Positions 18,019-29,786 of a DNA stretch of 64,000 nt are shown one piece after another. The notes under the pieces are model-generated. The model was not told the origin of the DNA. It ran no database searches and was given only the letters and a program-made list of their open reading frames with translations. A program made the position numbers and the translations under genes. Source of the DNA: Oscillospiraceae bacterium (GTDB taxonomy: Bacteria > Bacillota > Clostridia > Oscillospirales > Ruminococcaceae); the NCBI GenBank assembly GCA_017427265.1, contig JAFRTG010000026.1, forward strand, positions 1 to 64,000. The letters are read 5' to 3'. The stretch's first letter is position 1, and each line of letters begins with the position of its first letter.

Positions 18019-18153
18019 ATCAAAGAATCTATACATTCTGCTTTTGAACAGCGCGGGTCTGATATTTTTCTCTTAAAACCGTATGTTTTGAGATTTCAAA
18101 ATTGCCGGGCTGCCGTTTCTCCCGGATTTCGCCCGCTATCTGAAATCGAACAT

Positions 18154-18182
18154 ATTATAGCACAGCGCATGACGGTTGTCAA
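18154..18182 (-). promoter_or_regulatory. distal leftward promoter of the MATE gene
   Basis: On the minus strand TTGACA (18182-18177), 17-nt spacer and extended TGC-TATAAT (18159-18154) form a consensus promoter. It gives the MATE mRNA a leader of about 210 nt in which I recognise no riboswitch. Confidence 0.75.
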
Positions 18183-18325
18183 GCACTTTTTCTATGATTT
18201 TTTCTGAATACCGCAGATTTCGCAATCTCCGGCGAATCTGCACAGATTTCCGCAACAAATCATGCGTTTTCCCTGACATTCCGCAAATCCGGCGCATTGT
18301 ACAGCAGCTTTCCGGTTCTGCCGTA

Positions 18326-18354
18326 TTGTGTTTTCTCCGGCATTATGGTATAAT
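18326..18354 (+). promoter_or_regulatory. promoter of the SulP transporter gene
   Basis: TTGTGT (18326-18331), 17-nt spacer, TATAAT (18349-18354), 36 nt upstream of the GTG start. Confidence 0.65.
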
Positions 18355-18390
18355 AATGAAAAATGACGCGGAAAGCGAAAGGAGAATGAT

Positions 18391-20586
18391 GTGCTGAGAG
18401 GTATTTCACGAAAAACAATTCCGCGGGACATCTTCACCGGCATTATCATTGCGCTGGTGTCGATCCCGATCTCCATGGGCTATGCACAGATTGCGGGGCT
18501 GCCGGCGGTTTACGGGCTCTACGGTTCTGTGTTCCCGATTCTGGTTTTTGCGCTGTGTTCGGGCTCTCCGCAGTTTATTTTCGGCGTTGACGCTGCGCCT
18601 GCCGCACTGGTCGGTGCATTTCTGGCAGCGCATGGGATTGCGGCGGGTTCGGCTGAGGCGATGGCAGTTGTTCCCGCGCTGACGCTGGCCGTCGGAATGT
18701 TTCTGCTGCTGTTTTCGCTGCTGAGAGCCGGCAGGCTGGCGGTGTATATCTCCGTGCCGGTCATGGGCGGGTTTATCAGCGGTATCTGCATGACCATTAT
18801 ACTGATGCAGATTCCGAAGCTGCTCGGCGGCGGCGGCGGAACCGGAGAGCTGCCGGAGCTGCTGCACCATATTATAAAGGTATGCCGGACGGAGTTCCAT
18901 CCGGTTTCGCTGGCAGTCGGCGGATCCGCGCTCATACTGCTGCTGCTCGGAAAAAAGCTGATGCCGAAGCTGCCGATGGCGGTGTTTATCATGGCGGGCG
19001 GCGCGCTGCTCGGAAAAACCGGCTTTGCTGCGCGGTACGGCATCCGGATGCTGGATGCGGTCACACCGGGTCTGCCGGCGTTCGCGTTTCCGCAGGTGCG
19101 TGCGGAGCTGCTCTCCGATGTGCTGACAAGCGGCCTGATGATCGCAGCGGTCATCATGGCGGAAACGCTGCTGGCATCCAACAGCTATGCGAACAAGAAC
19201 GGGTATAAGCTGAAGGAAAACCGCGAGATCCTGACCTACGGCCTGTGCAATCTGGCGGCCTGCCTGACCGGATGCTGTCCGGTGAACGGTTCGGTTTCCC
19301 GCACGGCAATGGGCGAGCAGTACGGCGGAAAGTCGCAGGTCATGTCGCTGACGGCCTCTGCTGCAATGCTGCTGATGCTGCTGTTCTGCACGGGCTTTAT
19401 CGGGTATCTTCCGGTTCCGGTTCTGACTGCGATTGTCATTTCAGCGCTGCTGGGGGCGGTCGAATTTGATCTGGCGCACCGGCTGTTCCGGCAGGATAAA
19501 CAGGAGCTGCTGATTTTTCTGGGCGCATTTTTCGGCGTTCTGCTCTTCGGGACGGTTCCGGGCGTGGTAATCGGCGTCATGCTCTCATTCCTTTCTCTGA
19601 TTCTGCGCACGGCAAACCCCAAGCGTTCCTTCCTCGGCGTGATTCCCGGTCACGACGGCTTCCACAGTCTGGAACGGAATACAACTGCACAGCCGCTGCG
19701 GCATGTGATTCTCTACCGCTTTGCCAGCAATCTGTATTTTGCAAACGTGCATCTGTTCCTCGGCGATCTGGAACAGGCGGTGCAGGAGGATACACGGTGC
19801 ATTGTGGTGGATTCCGGTGCGATCTGCAGCATGGACATCACCGCGGCAGACCGGATTGAGGCATTCCGCAAAAAGATGAATGCGCAGGGGATTACGCTCT
19901 ATTTTGCGTCGCATATCGGTGCGCTGAATGACCGGTTCCGTGCGCTCGGACTGGCTGGCTGGGTAGAAAACGGATATGTGCGCCGGACGATTCCGGCCGC
20001 GCTGAAAAATGCCGGCTATGAGCCGCCCTATGAAACAGAAGCGGATACCGCCCGGAAGGCTGCCGGGGCAGGCGGTGCCGCACGGCTGGAATTTGAATGG
20101 GCATTCGGTTCCAATGCGGAAGCGGAAATGGAACATTATACAGCGGCGCTGCTGCAGAATATTGATGCGGATTCTGCACCGGAGGAGCAGCTTTCCGGTA
20201 TTCTGCGGGCAAGGGGCATGTGGCGGGATGTCAGTGACTCCGATCAGGAGGAGCTGCTGACGCATCTGCAGCTGCATATCCGCGAGCTTGCAGAAAAGCT
20301 GCACATGGAGGAAAGCGCTGTCGAGGAAGCCATCGAAGCGCGGCGCATGAAGCTGGCACTCCGGCTGACACGGAACAACCCGGCGGAGGCAGAGGCGGTA
20401 CGGCTGTATCATCAGCATTCAGAGGCACTATTGCGGGAGCAGGAGCCGCAGCTTTATGAATCGCTGATGCGTTACCGGGCGGATGCGCTGGCACATCTGA
20501 CGCAGAAGCACCCGGAGTACGCAGAAATGATTCGTGCGTTCTATGCGGCGCCGGACGCAGATGATGAAGTGCGTTCCGAAAACTAA
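18391..20586 (+). CDS. SulP-family anion transporter with STAS domain and long C-terminal extension
   Basis: The start is GTG 18391, after AAAGGAGA. The 731-residue protein has a SulP membrane core (residues about 15-410; motif MGYAQIAGLPAVYGLYGSV near the start) and a STAS domain (about 437-545, VILYRFASNLYFAN ... CIVVDSGAICSMD). SulP proteins move sulfate, bicarbonate or other anions. After the STAS domain come about 185 extra residues, mostly charged helices (EELLTHLQLHIRELAEKLHM), not typical of SulP. I recognise no domain there; it may be a regulatory or partner-binding tail. The gene is monocistronic and appears intact. Confidence 0.9.
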   Translation: MLRGISRKTIPRDIFTGIIIALVSIPISMGYAQIAGLPAVYGLYGSVFPILVFALCSGSPQFIFGVDAAPAALVGAFLAAHGIAAGSAEAMAVVPALTLAVGMFLLLFSLLRAGRLAVYISVPVMGGFISGICMTIILMQIPKLLGGGGGTGELPELLHHIIKVCRTEFHPVSLAVGGSALILLLLGKKLMPKLPMAVFIMAGGALLGKTGFAARYGIRMLDAVTPGLPAFAFPQVRAELLSDVLTSGLMIAAVIMAETLLASNSYANKNGYKLKENREILTYGLCNLAACLTGCCPVNGSVSRTAMGEQYGGKSQVMSLTASAAMLLMLLFCTGFIGYLPVPVLTAIVISALLGAVEFDLAHRLFRQDKQELLIFLGAFFGVLLFGTVPGVVIGVMLSFLSLILRTANPKRSFLGVIPGHDGFHSLERNTTAQPLRHVILYRFASNLYFANVHLFLGDLEQAVQEDTRCIVVDSGAICSMDITAADRIEAFRKKMNAQGITLYFASHIGALNDRFRALGLAGWVENGYVRRTIPAALKNAGYEPPYETEADTARKAAGAGGAARLEFEWAFGSNAEAEMEHYTAALLQNIDADSAPEEQLSGILRARGMWRDVSDSDQEELLTHLQLHIRELAEKLHMEESAVEEAIEARRMKLALRLTRNNPAEAEAVRLYHQHSEALLREQEPQLYESLMRYRADALAHLTQKHPEYAEMIRAFYAAPDADDEVRSEN

Positions 20587-20642
20587 GCGCCTTTCAGGAA
20601 TTGTGCTGCTGCGATAAGTCTTTTTTTACAGGAGAAATGAAC

Positions 20643-21401
20643 ATGAAAGCGAAATCAAAGAAGAAAACCGTATTATGGTGCTGTATTTTTTTCATACTGC
20701 TGTTGCTGCTGGCTGCTGTGTATTTTTTTCAATTTACAGGTTTGGGGTATCGGATGTCAGTTCCGTACCGCAGTTCCTTTGAAAAGGCAGCAGATCATAT
20801 CTATGTGAATAAAAACTATTCCGGTGATGTCAAAGAAGTGATTCAGCTCACGGAAGATGCATTAGAACGGGACAGGGCGTTTTTCGGAAGATTGCAGTGT
20901 ACCGATACAGCGAAAACGATTGTGATTTTCTGTGATGATGATAATCTCCTTTCCAAGCTCGGCGGAGATCATGATACGAAAACTTCAATGTTTGATCCGA
21001 AGAGAAACTGCATTTCTGTTTCGGATGAATACCTGAATGTTGACATAATAGCACATGAACTCACGCATGCGGAGATGCATACGCGCCTGAACACAAAAGC
21101 TCTGAAGGGGATTCCCACATGGTTTGATGAAGGCCTTGCCACGCAAAATGATTATCGTGAGCAATACGGTCCGGAGGCGTGGGCCGAACAAACTGAGAAC
21201 GGAAAAAAGGCGCTCCCGCTTGAAGAAATGGATACGCCTTCGGAATTTTATGCAGGAGAAGCAGAGGACAGGCGTTTTCGTTATCTGAATGCGAAGCATG
21301 AGGTGAGTGTCTGGATGAACATTCATCAGCAGAAAGGATTGCTGGAATTATTTGACAGGCTGAATAAGGGCGAGGCATTTGATGCCGCATATGCAAAATA
21401 A
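20643..21401 (+). CDS. membrane-anchored zinc metallopeptidase (HExxH, gluzincin-type)
   Basis: The ATG at 20643 follows CAGGAGAA; the longer open frame from 20601 lacks a site. The 252-residue protein has a basic N terminus, one membrane helix (about residues 9-28) and an extracytoplasmic peptidase domain. The zinc site HELTH is followed by WFDEGLA, the EGxA motif providing the third ligand Glu in the M1/MA gluzincin clan. No start of a second domain is seen. The substrate is unknown; it probably acts on cell-surface or extracellular peptides. It has no partner gene. Confidence 0.8.
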   Translation: MKAKSKKKTVLWCCIFFILLLLLAAVYFFQFTGLGYRMSVPYRSSFEKAADHIYVNKNYSGDVKEVIQLTEDALERDRAFFGRLQCTDTAKTIVIFCDDDNLLSKLGGDHDTKTSMFDPKRNCISVSDEYLNVDIIAHELTHAEMHTRLNTKALKGIPTWFDEGLATQNDYREQYGPEAWAEQTENGKKALPLEEMDTPSEFYAGEAEDRRFRYLNAKHEVSVWMNIHQQKGLLELFDRLNKGEAFDAAYAK

Positions 21402-21654
21402 ATTCACAGTATGTCTGCGGAAATATATCAGCCGGATAATCCGCACAGCGCTTGCGGGATGCTTTGGATCAACGGATGGCGGCACGATTGCAATAAGCTG
21501 ACGGAAGCAAATACGCTGAAAGATATGCATAACGCTTCCGGAAAGCTTTAGATCAATGGAGGCGGGCACTGCCCGCACTGCTCGCGCTGATTGTTGAAAA
21601 CCGCCGGCAAAAAAACAGTGCTTTTTGTCAAAAGCGGAGAATTTTCCGAAACAC
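21402..21654 (+). repeat. intergenic stretch with an A-family repeat and a degenerate copy
   Basis: No gene is visible. 21538-21576 carries the A-family element (CCGGAAAGCTTTAGATCAAT followed by GGAGGCGGGCACTGCCCGC), and 21455-21491 holds a diverged version of it (CTTTGGATCAACGGATGGCGG). The element recurs at 29837, 29940 and, inverted, at 13086 and 13190. Confidence 0.7.
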
Positions 21655-21683
21655 TTGACTTTTAGAGAAGATTCGATTATAAT
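21655..21683 (+). promoter_or_regulatory. str operon promoter
   Basis: TTGACT (21655-21660), 17-nt spacer, TATAAT (21678-21683). A GC-rich stem (TGCGCG...CGCGCA) lies in the short leader before rpsL. Confidence 0.8.
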
Positions 21684-21744
21684 GTTATGTGCGCGTACTA
21701 TCCGTGCGCGCGCATATTTTATTATTCAAAGAAGGAGGAAAATC

Positions 21745-22167
21745 ATGCCAACTTTTAATCAGCTCGTTCGTAAGGGCAGAAAAAGTCTGACGGAGAAATC
21801 TACCGCTCCGGCACTTCAGAAGGGCTACAACGCACAGAAGAAGTCCCAGATCGACCTCAGCTCTCCGCAGAAGCGCGGTGTCTGCACTGCTGTCAAGACT
21901 GCCACCCCGAAAAAGCCGAACTCCGCAATGCGTAAGATCGCCAGAGTGCGTCTGACCAACGGTTATGAGGTAACTGCCTACATTCCGGGTATCGGTCACA
22001 ATTTGCAGGAGCACAGTGTCGTGCTGATCCGCGGCGGTCGTGTCAAGGACCTGCCTGGTGTGCGTTATCACATCATCCGCGGTACACTCGATGCGCAGGG
22101 CGTGAACGGTCGTCTGCAGGCTCGTTCCAAGTACGGCGCAAAGCGTCCGAAGGCAGGCAAGAAGTAA
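21745..22167 (+). CDS. rpsL: 30S ribosomal protein S12
   Basis: ATG 21745 follows a strong GAAGGAGG site. The 140-residue protein matches S12 over its length: [13 protein letters not shown] at the start, [17 protein letters not shown] in the decoding-centre loop, and [14 protein letters not shown] near the end. S12 sits at the small-subunit decoding site. The loop Lys residues, whose mutation gives streptomycin resistance, are wild type. It is first in rpsL-rpsG-fusA. Confidence 0.98.
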   Translation: MPTFNQLVRKGRKSLTEKSTAPALQKGYNAQKKSQIDLSSPQKRGVCTAVKTATPKKPNSAMRKIARVRLTNGYEVTAYIPGIGHNLQEHSVVLIRGGRVKDLPGVRYHIIRGTLDAQGVNGRLQARSKYGAKRPKAGKK

Positions 22168-22354
22168 TCTTCACCTGCAAATTTCAGTATTCGCATTTAC
22201 CCACAAGGCTCTTGTGGATTTGATAGATAGCAAGTTATGAGGCGGCTTGCCGCTTTGCTGTCTCTTTATCTGCAACGGCGCCTACACCACGCCCCGCACT
22301 GCGGGCACGGGTGAGTACCTGTGAATTCATCTTTTATGAAGGAGGGAAGCGAGT

Positions 22355-22825
22355 ATGCCAAGAAGAGGCAATATCGCAAAGCGTGACGTTCTGGCTGACC
22401 CGATGTACGGTTCCAAGCTCGTAACACGTCTCATCAACAACATCATGCTCGACGGTAAGAAGGGTGTCGCACAGAAGATTGTGTACGATGCATTCGAGAT
22501 CGTCAAAACAAAGACCGACCGCGATCCGCTTGAGGTATTCGAGCAGGCTATGGAAAACATCATGCCTGTTCTGGAGGTTAAGGCACGCCGTATGGGCGGT
22601 GCAACCTACCAGGTGCCGATGGAGGTTCGTCCGGACCGCCGTCAGACACTCGGCCTGCGCTGGATCACCAAGTATTCCAGACTCCGCAGCGAGAAGACCA
22701 TGAAGGAGCGCCTTGCAGGCGAGATCATGGACGCTGTCAACGGCACCGGCGGCTCTGTCAAGAAGCGTGAGGATACACACAAGATGGCAGAGGCAAACAA
22801 GGCGTTTGCACACTATCGCTGGTAA
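22355..22825 (+). CDS. rpsG: 30S ribosomal protein S7
   Basis: The 156-residue protein is full-length S7 ([19 protein letters not shown] start; [16 protein letters not shown] core), which nucleates assembly of the 30S head. The 187-nt gap after rpsL contains several small hairpins (CCACAAGGCTCTTGTGG at 22201, a GCCCCGC/GCGGGC stem near 22280). These could be a site of S7 translational autoregulation, as known in other bacteria, though the fold has not been matched. AAGGAGGG precedes the start. Confidence 0.98.
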   Translation: MPRRGNIAKRDVLADPMYGSKLVTRLINNIMLDGKKGVAQKIVYDAFEIVKTKTDRDPLEVFEQAMENIMPVLEVKARRMGGATYQVPMEVRPDRRQTLGLRWITKYSRLRSEKTMKERLAGEIMDAVNGTGGSVKKREDTHKMAEANKAFAHYRW

Positions 22826-22911
22826 GCGCGCGGCGGCTTTCAGGCCGCGGCTTATCCGACAGACCGGCACGCTGCTGTGCCGGAGGGCGTAATAATTTAG
22901 GAGGAACTCTA

Positions 22912-25005
<2,094 letters not shown>

Positions 25006-25089
25006 TCTATCTGAGGAAAATATGCTCCCGGATGCCGGTTTTGCCGGTATCCGGCGGGCTGATTCGTCGAAAAATGTACCGGAACACAG

Positions 25090-25118
25090 AAAAATCCGGC
25101 GTGTTGGATTTTTTTTCT
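25090..25118 (+). terminator. terminator after fusA
   Basis: AAAATCC pairs with GGATTTT around an 8-nt loop, followed by a T-run, 85 nt after the fusA stop. Confidence 0.65.
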
Positions 25119-25126
25119 AAAAACGC

Positions 25127-25155
25127 TTGCATTTTTCTTTCAAATCTGGTACAAT
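25127..25155 (+). promoter_or_regulatory. tuf promoter
   Basis: TTGCAT (25127-25132), 17-nt spacer, TACAAT (25150-25155), 80 nt before the tuf start. Confidence 0.7.
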
Positions 25156-25235
25156 ATAGGGTGTCAGGTCTTTGTCGTATTCAGATGATGACCGAACCCT
25201 AATTTTTCCAAATCTATTTTTAGGAGGAGATTCCA

Positions 25236-26438
25236 ATGGCAAAGGAACATTTTGAACGTACAAAACCCCATGTCAACATTGGTACCATCGGCCACGTTGA
25301 CCACGGCAAGACCACTCTGACTGCTGCGATCACCAAGACGCTGGCAATGAAGGGTCAGGCAAAGTTTGAGGATTATTCCATGATCGACAAGGCTCCGGAA
25401 GAGCGTGCACGTGGAATCACAATCAACACCGCTCACGTTGAGTATGAGACCGACAAGCGTCACTATGCTCACGTTGACTGCCCTGGTCACGCTGACTATA
25501 TCAAGAACATGATCACCGGTGCTGCACAGATGGACGGCGCAATCCTGGTTGTTGCTGCTTCCGACGGCCCGATGGCTCAGACCAAGGAGCACATCCTGCT
25601 CGCTCGTCAGGTTGGCGTGCCGGCAATCGTTGTGTTCATGAACAAGACGGACCTCGTTGATGATGAAGAGCTGATCGACCTCGTCGAGATGGATATCCGC
25701 GACACCCTGAGCTCCTACGAGTTCCCTGGCGATGACATTCCGATCATCAAGGGTTCTGCTTTCCAGGCTCTCGATTCCAAGTCCACCGATATCAATGATC
25801 CGGTCTATGCACCGATCCTCGAGCTGATGGATGCTGTTGATTCTTACATTCCGACTCCGGACCGTAAGGCAGATCAGCCGTTCCTGATGCCGGTTGAGGA
25901 CACCATGACCATTTCCGGCCGTGGTACTGTTGCTACCGGTCGTGTTGAGCGTGGTCAGGTTAAGGTCGGCGAGACTGTTGAGATCGTCGGTCTGAAGGAC
26001 GAGAAGACCTCTACGGTTGTTACCGGTCTGGAAATGTTCCGCAAGACCCTGGATTATGCTGAGGCTGGCGATAACGTCGGTGCTCTGCTCCGTGGTATTG
26101 CACGTAAGGACATCGAAAGAGGTCAGGTTCTCTGCAAGCCGGATTCCATTCACCCGCACACCAAGTTCAAGGGTCAGGTGTACGTTCTGAAGAAGGAAGA
26201 GGGTGGCCGTCATAAGCCGTTCTTCTCCAACTATCGTCCGCAGTTCTACTTCCGTACAACTGACGTTACCGGTATCATCACGCTGCCGGACGGCGTTCAG
26301 ATGTGCAACCCTGGCGACAACATCGAGATTGATGTTGAGCTGATCACCCCGATCGCTATCGAGCAGGGTCTCCGTTTTGCTATCAGTGAGGGTGGTAAGA
26401 CTGTTGGTTCCGGCGTTGTTACCGCAATCAACGAGTAA
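25236..26438 (+). CDS. tuf: elongation factor Tu
   Basis: The 400-residue GTPase delivers aminoacyl-tRNA to the ribosome. [17 protein letters not shown] and NKTD motifs and all three domains are present. TAGGAGG precedes ATG 25236. It has its own promoter and a strong terminator, so it can be expressed independently of rpsL-rpsG-fusA. Codon use is highly biased. Confidence 0.99.
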   Translation: MAKEHFERTKPHVNIGTIGHVDHGKTTLTAAITKTLAMKGQAKFEDYSMIDKAPEERARGITINTAHVEYETDKRHYAHVDCPGHADYIKNMITGAAQMDGAILVVAASDGPMAQTKEHILLARQVGVPAIVVFMNKTDLVDDEELIDLVEMDIRDTLSSYEFPGDDIPIIKGSAFQALDSKSTDINDPVYAPILELMDAVDSYIPTPDRKADQPFLMPVEDTMTISGRGTVATGRVERGQVKVGETVEIVGLKDEKTSTVVTGLEMFRKTLDYAEAGDNVGALLRGIARKDIERGQVLCKPDSIHPHTKFKGQVYVLKKEEGGRHKPFFSNYRPQFYFRTTDVTGIITLPDGVQMCNPGDNIEIDVELITPIAIEQGLRFAISEGGKTVGSGVVTAINE

Positions 26439-26447
26439 TATCTGCTG

Positions 26448-26482
26448 AAAAAATGGCTGAGCCTTCGGGTTCAGCCATTTTT
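26448..26482 (+). terminator. tuf terminator
   Basis: AAAAATGGCTGA and TCAGCCATTTTT form a 12-bp stem with T-run directly after the gene. Confidence 0.9.
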
Positions 26483-26499
26483 ATTTCTAATGTGCCGCC

Positions 26500-26592
26500 G
26501 GCGGATTGATTATATAGCTCTGCCCCACATCACTCCATCGGAGATACCGCTTGATCGAAAAGAAAAGGCGCTGATTTTTCATCAGCGCCTTT
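26500..26592 (-). repeat. B-family repeat with terminator, degenerate
   Basis: On the minus strand a terminator hairpin (AAAGGCGCTGA / TCAGCGCCTTT, 26592-26563) is followed by CGATCAAGCGGTATCTCCGATGG, the entry sequence of the B family. The remainder is diverged. Confidence 0.55.
26563..26592. terminator. bidirectional terminator
   Basis: AAAGGCGCTGA pairs with TCAGCGCCTTT around 7 nt. It lies 26 nt after the dockerin gene stop on the minus strand. Confidence 0.8.
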
Positions 26593-26618
26593 GTTCATGA
26601 TAGCGTATGGAGATAACT

Positions 26619-27602
26619 TCACGGCATAGGTTCGGATACGAAGTACCAACCATTCGTCATACGGATATCCCTGAGCATCAGGGTTGCATCCAACATGGTG
26701 ACTGTGCCGTCCTGATCGAGATCGGCGTTTTTGAGCAGTTCTTCGGTCGGGAGCTTATCCTGCGGAATGGTGGTATCCTCGCTGATCCATCTCAGCAGCA
26801 ATACTGCATCTGCAATATCATAGCTGTTGTCGCCGTTGAAATCGCCTTGTATCGGCGGCGCAGGTACAGTCGTGACGGTCGTTGTTGTCGAGGTGGCGGT
26901 CGTCGAGGTCGTCGTTGATGTTGTGGTTGTTGTTGTCGGAGTTGTCGTCGGTGCGGTTGTCGTTGTGACCTTGTCGCGGACGGAGATCACAACCGGCTGC
27001 AGGATGATGTCCTCGTCGACGATGTAGTCATCCCAGCCGTGGAAGGCATAGAAATCAGGATCCTTCTGACCGATCTCATTCAGCTTGATTTCGGTGCTGA
27101 TATAGCACTTGTAATCTCCCGCGGGCGTACCCTTCGGCACGCAGATGCGGTAGCTGACGAATGTCGTATCCGGGTTGTCCTGCACGCCGACGGCCGGCGG
27201 GTCTGTGACGTTGATGCCATACGCATTCCAGAGCACGACGTTTGTCTCGCCGGAGATTGTGGTCTGCTCATAGAACGTCGAATCATGCTTGTTGAACATT
27301 GCGTCAAGCGGTTCGCCCTGGGGATTCTTTTTGACGGGATCAGGCGTGAAGCAGCCGTCCACAATGGTCAGCGGCGAATCGCTTTTCAGAATCATGCGGA
27401 TGGATGTCAGGCCGGTGTAGTGATCAATATAAATACCGCCGTTGATATACATATCCACTGTATTCAGCTGATCTGTATAAACAGTTGTGGTGTCCGCGGC
27501 CATGCGGATTGTCATGACGTCGTCCGCCGCGGTCGCCGGGAGCGCAGATGCTCCGAACAGAACGGCCGCGGACAGAACGGCGAAAAGTTTCCGGTGTTTC
27601 AT
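26619..27602 (-). CDS. secreted dockerin protein with cohesin-like N-terminal domain and Thr-rich linker
   Basis: The start is ATG 27602 (MKHRKLFAVLSAAVLFG...), with AGGAGG upstream; the longer frame to 27665 has no site. The 327-residue protein has a signal peptide (about 1-25, ending ATAAD). A beta-rich domain of about 170 residues resembles cohesin or carbohydrate-binding folds (ending VPKGTPAGDYKCYIS). A Thr/Ser linker (about 215-250) and a type I dockerin (GDFNGDNSYDIADAVLLLR and NADLDQDGTVTMLDATLMLR) follow. It would join an extracellular multienzyme complex as a structural or adaptor part; no catalytic motif is visible. Confidence 0.8.
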   Translation of the reverse strand: MKHRKLFAVLSAAVLFGASALPATAADDVMTIRMAADTTTVYTDQLNTVDMYINGGIYIDHYTGLTSIRMILKSDSPLTIVDGCFTPDPVKKNPQGEPLDAMFNKHDSTFYEQTTISGETNVVLWNAYGINVTDPPAVGVQDNPDTTFVSYRICVPKGTPAGDYKCYISTEIKLNEIGQKDPDFYAFHGWDDYIVDEDIILQPVVISVRDKVTTTTAPTTTPTTTTTTSTTTSTTATSTTTTVTTVPAPPIQGDFNGDNSYDIADAVLLLRWISEDTTIPQDKLPTEELLKNADLDQDGTVTMLDATLMLRDIRMTNGWYFVSEPMP

Positions 27603-27725
27603 ATGAAAACCTCCTGCTGCATAAAATGAAGTAATTTGTTTTGAGGGCGTGAGAAAATGAAGCATACTCCACAGCGCAAAGTGGTTTTACAATACGGCAA
27701 TGTGCCGATTAGCCGGCTGATTCGT

Positions 27726-29699
27726 TCAGCAGAGACGGCTGCCGGGGGCAATGCTGTCATCTGCGATCAGCAGCGTGATCTTTCCATCGGCTCCCTCGGC
27801 AGAGCAGATCATGCCGCAGCTCTCGACGCCGCAGAGCGTCACGGGCTTGAGGTTCGCAACGACAAAGACCTTTTTGCCGACTAAATCTTCCGGTTTGTAC
27901 CATTTTGCAATGCCGGATACAACCTGCCGTTCGCCGATGCCGTCGAACAGCTTGAAGCAGAGCAGCTTGCTGGATTTCTTGACCTTTTCGCAGGCGAGCA
28001 CCTCAGCGACGCGGATATCCGATTTTGCAAAGGTGTCGATCGTGATCTCCTCCGCAAACGGTGCGACCGGTTCTGCCGGCGCTTCCTCTGCGGCGGGTGC
28101 CTGATGCGCTGCGATCATCTCTGCGATGAATTCCTCTGCGTTGATGCGCTCGAACATCGGCTTTGCCTCGCCGACTGCAGCGCCGTGCTGCACACCGCCG
28201 AAGATCTTGTAGCGGTCAAGCTCGCATTCGATTGCGCTGATCTCTGCGGAAGCAGGCGTATGCGCAAGGATCTTCTCTGCGGTTTCCGGCATGAACGGCT
28301 TCAGCAGGCCGCCGATGATCCGGATGCCGGAGAGCAGGTTATAGAGCACCTTGGCGAGTCTGCCCTTCTGTGCAGGATCCTTTGCGAGCACCCACGGTGC
28401 GGTCTCGTCAATGTATTTGTTGCAGCGGCTTGCCAGCGTGAGCACGGTCTCGACTGCATCGCTGACATGGAAGCTGTCAAGCAGCTCCGTCATTTTGAGG
28501 GCGGTGTCCTCTGCAACGGCCTTGAGGTCTGCATCGCAGTCCTCGGCCGGTGCTGCGGCGATCGTTTCCGCATCGGGAATGATGCCGCCGAAATACTTGT
28601 TGACCATCGCAACCGTGCGGTTCACGAGGTTGCCGAGCGTGTTGGCCAGATCGGAGTTGAACCGCTCGATCATCGTCTCATAGGTGATGGAGCCGTCCTG
28701 TGCGAAGGGCATCTCAGAGAGCAGATAGTAGCGCACAGCGTCCACGCCGAATTTATCGACCAGCTCATCAGCATAGATGACATTGCCGCGCGATTTGCTC
28801 ATCTTGTCGCTGCCGAAGAGCATCCACGGGTGACCGAATACCTTTTTCGGGATCGGTGCGCCGAGGGCGTGGAGCATGATAACCCAGTAAATGCTGTGGA
28901 AGCGGACAATATCTTTTCCGATGATGTGAACATCGGCAGGCCAGTATTTTTTGTAGAGCTCTCCGTGATTGCCGTTGACATCGTAGCCGAGGGCGGTGAT
29001 GTAGTTGGAAAGCGCGTCGATCCAGATATAGATCACATGCTCCGGATCGAACGGCACCGGAATGCCCCACTTCACTGTGGTACGGGAAACGCAGAGATCC
29101 TGCAGACCCTTCTTAATGAAGTTGTTGAGCATTTCCTTCTTGCGGGCTTCCGGATAGATGAAATCCGGGTGGGATTCGATGAATTCCTCAAGCCAGCCCT
29201 GATACTTGGAGAGCTTCAGGAAGTAGGCTTCTTCCTTTGCGTCGCGGACTTCACGGCCGCAGTCGGGGCATTTGCCGTCTGCGAGCTGGGATTCCGTCCA
29301 GAAGCTCTCACAGGGGGTGCAGTATTTGCCGACGTACTCACCCTTGTAGATATCGCCCTGATCGTAAAGACGCTGGAAGATATCCTGCACGATTTTGGTG
29401 TGCTTGGGATCGGTCGTGCGGATGAACTGATTATAGGATGTGTTGAGCAGGTCGCAGATCGAGCGGATTTCGCCCGCGATCTTGTCCACGTGCTCCTGCG
29501 GCGTGATGCCGGATTCTTTTGCGATTTCCTCGATCTTCTGGCCGTGCTCGTCCGTGCCGGTCAGAAAGTATACATCATAGCCCTGCATTCTGCGGAAGCG
29601 GGCCATTGCGTCGCTCATAACGATCTCATAGGTATTGCCGATATGCGGCTTGCGCGAAGTATACGCGATTGCGGTTGTCAGATAGTAAGGTTCATGCAT
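27726..29699 (-). CDS. metG: methionyl-tRNA synthetase
   Basis: The 657-residue enzyme charges tRNA-Met. It shows the class I signature (KPHIGNTYE), the zinc knuckle (CTPCESFW ... CPDCGRE), KMSKS (DKMSKSRGN) and an anticodon-binding domain. A C-terminal EMAP-II-like tRNA-binding domain follows (FAKSDIRVAEVLACEKV), after an Ala/Pro/Glu linker. GAAAGGAG is upstream of ATG 29699. It has its own consensus promoter at 29738-29766. Confidence 0.97.
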   Translation of the reverse strand: MHEPYYLTTAIAYTSRKPHIGNTYEIVMSDAMARFRRMQGYDVYFLTGTDEHGQKIEEIAKESGITPQEHVDKIAGEIRSICDLLNTSYNQFIRTTDPKHTKIVQDIFQRLYDQGDIYKGEYVGKYCTPCESFWTESQLADGKCPDCGREVRDAKEEAYFLKLSKYQGWLEEFIESHPDFIYPEARKKEMLNNFIKKGLQDLCVSRTTVKWGIPVPFDPEHVIYIWIDALSNYITALGYDVNGNHGELYKKYWPADVHIIGKDIVRFHSIYWVIMLHALGAPIPKKVFGHPWMLFGSDKMSKSRGNVIYADELVDKFGVDAVRYYLLSEMPFAQDGSITYETMIERFNSDLANTLGNLVNRTVAMVNKYFGGIIPDAETIAAAPAEDCDADLKAVAEDTALKMTELLDSFHVSDAVETVLTLASRCNKYIDETAPWVLAKDPAQKGRLAKVLYNLLSGIRIIGGLLKPFMPETAEKILAHTPASAEISAIECELDRYKIFGGVQHGAAVGEAKPMFERINAEEFIAEMIAAHQAPAAEEAPAEPVAPFAEEITIDTFAKSDIRVAEVLACEKVKKSSKLLCFKLFDGIGERQVVSGIAKWYKPEDLVGKKVFVVANLKPVTLCGVESCGMICSAEGADGKITLLIADDSIAPGSRLC

Positions 29700-29737
29700 A
29701 AATAAAGTCTCCTTTCCGGATATGCAAAGATATATCT

Positions 29738-29766
29738 ATTATAGCACATATTCACGTAAAATGCAA
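29738..29766 (-). promoter_or_regulatory. metG promoter
   Basis: On the minus strand TTGCAT (29766-29761), 17-nt spacer, extended TGC and TATAAT (29743-29738), about 39 nt upstream of metG. Confidence 0.8.
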
Positions 29767-29786
29767 GCCGGGAGCATCTTTATTCA

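Noticed and set aside
17934..18153. Riboswitch in the MATE leader
   Set aside because: No known aptamer core recognised in the 210-nt leader; only an operator-like palindrome was supportable.
26827..27027. Val-rich plus-strand frame
   Set aside because: It is the complement of the Thr-rich linker of the dockerin protein.
28104..29705. Plus-strand frame of 533 codons over metG
   Set aside because: Antisense to a full-length metG with all catalytic motifs; no initiation signal.
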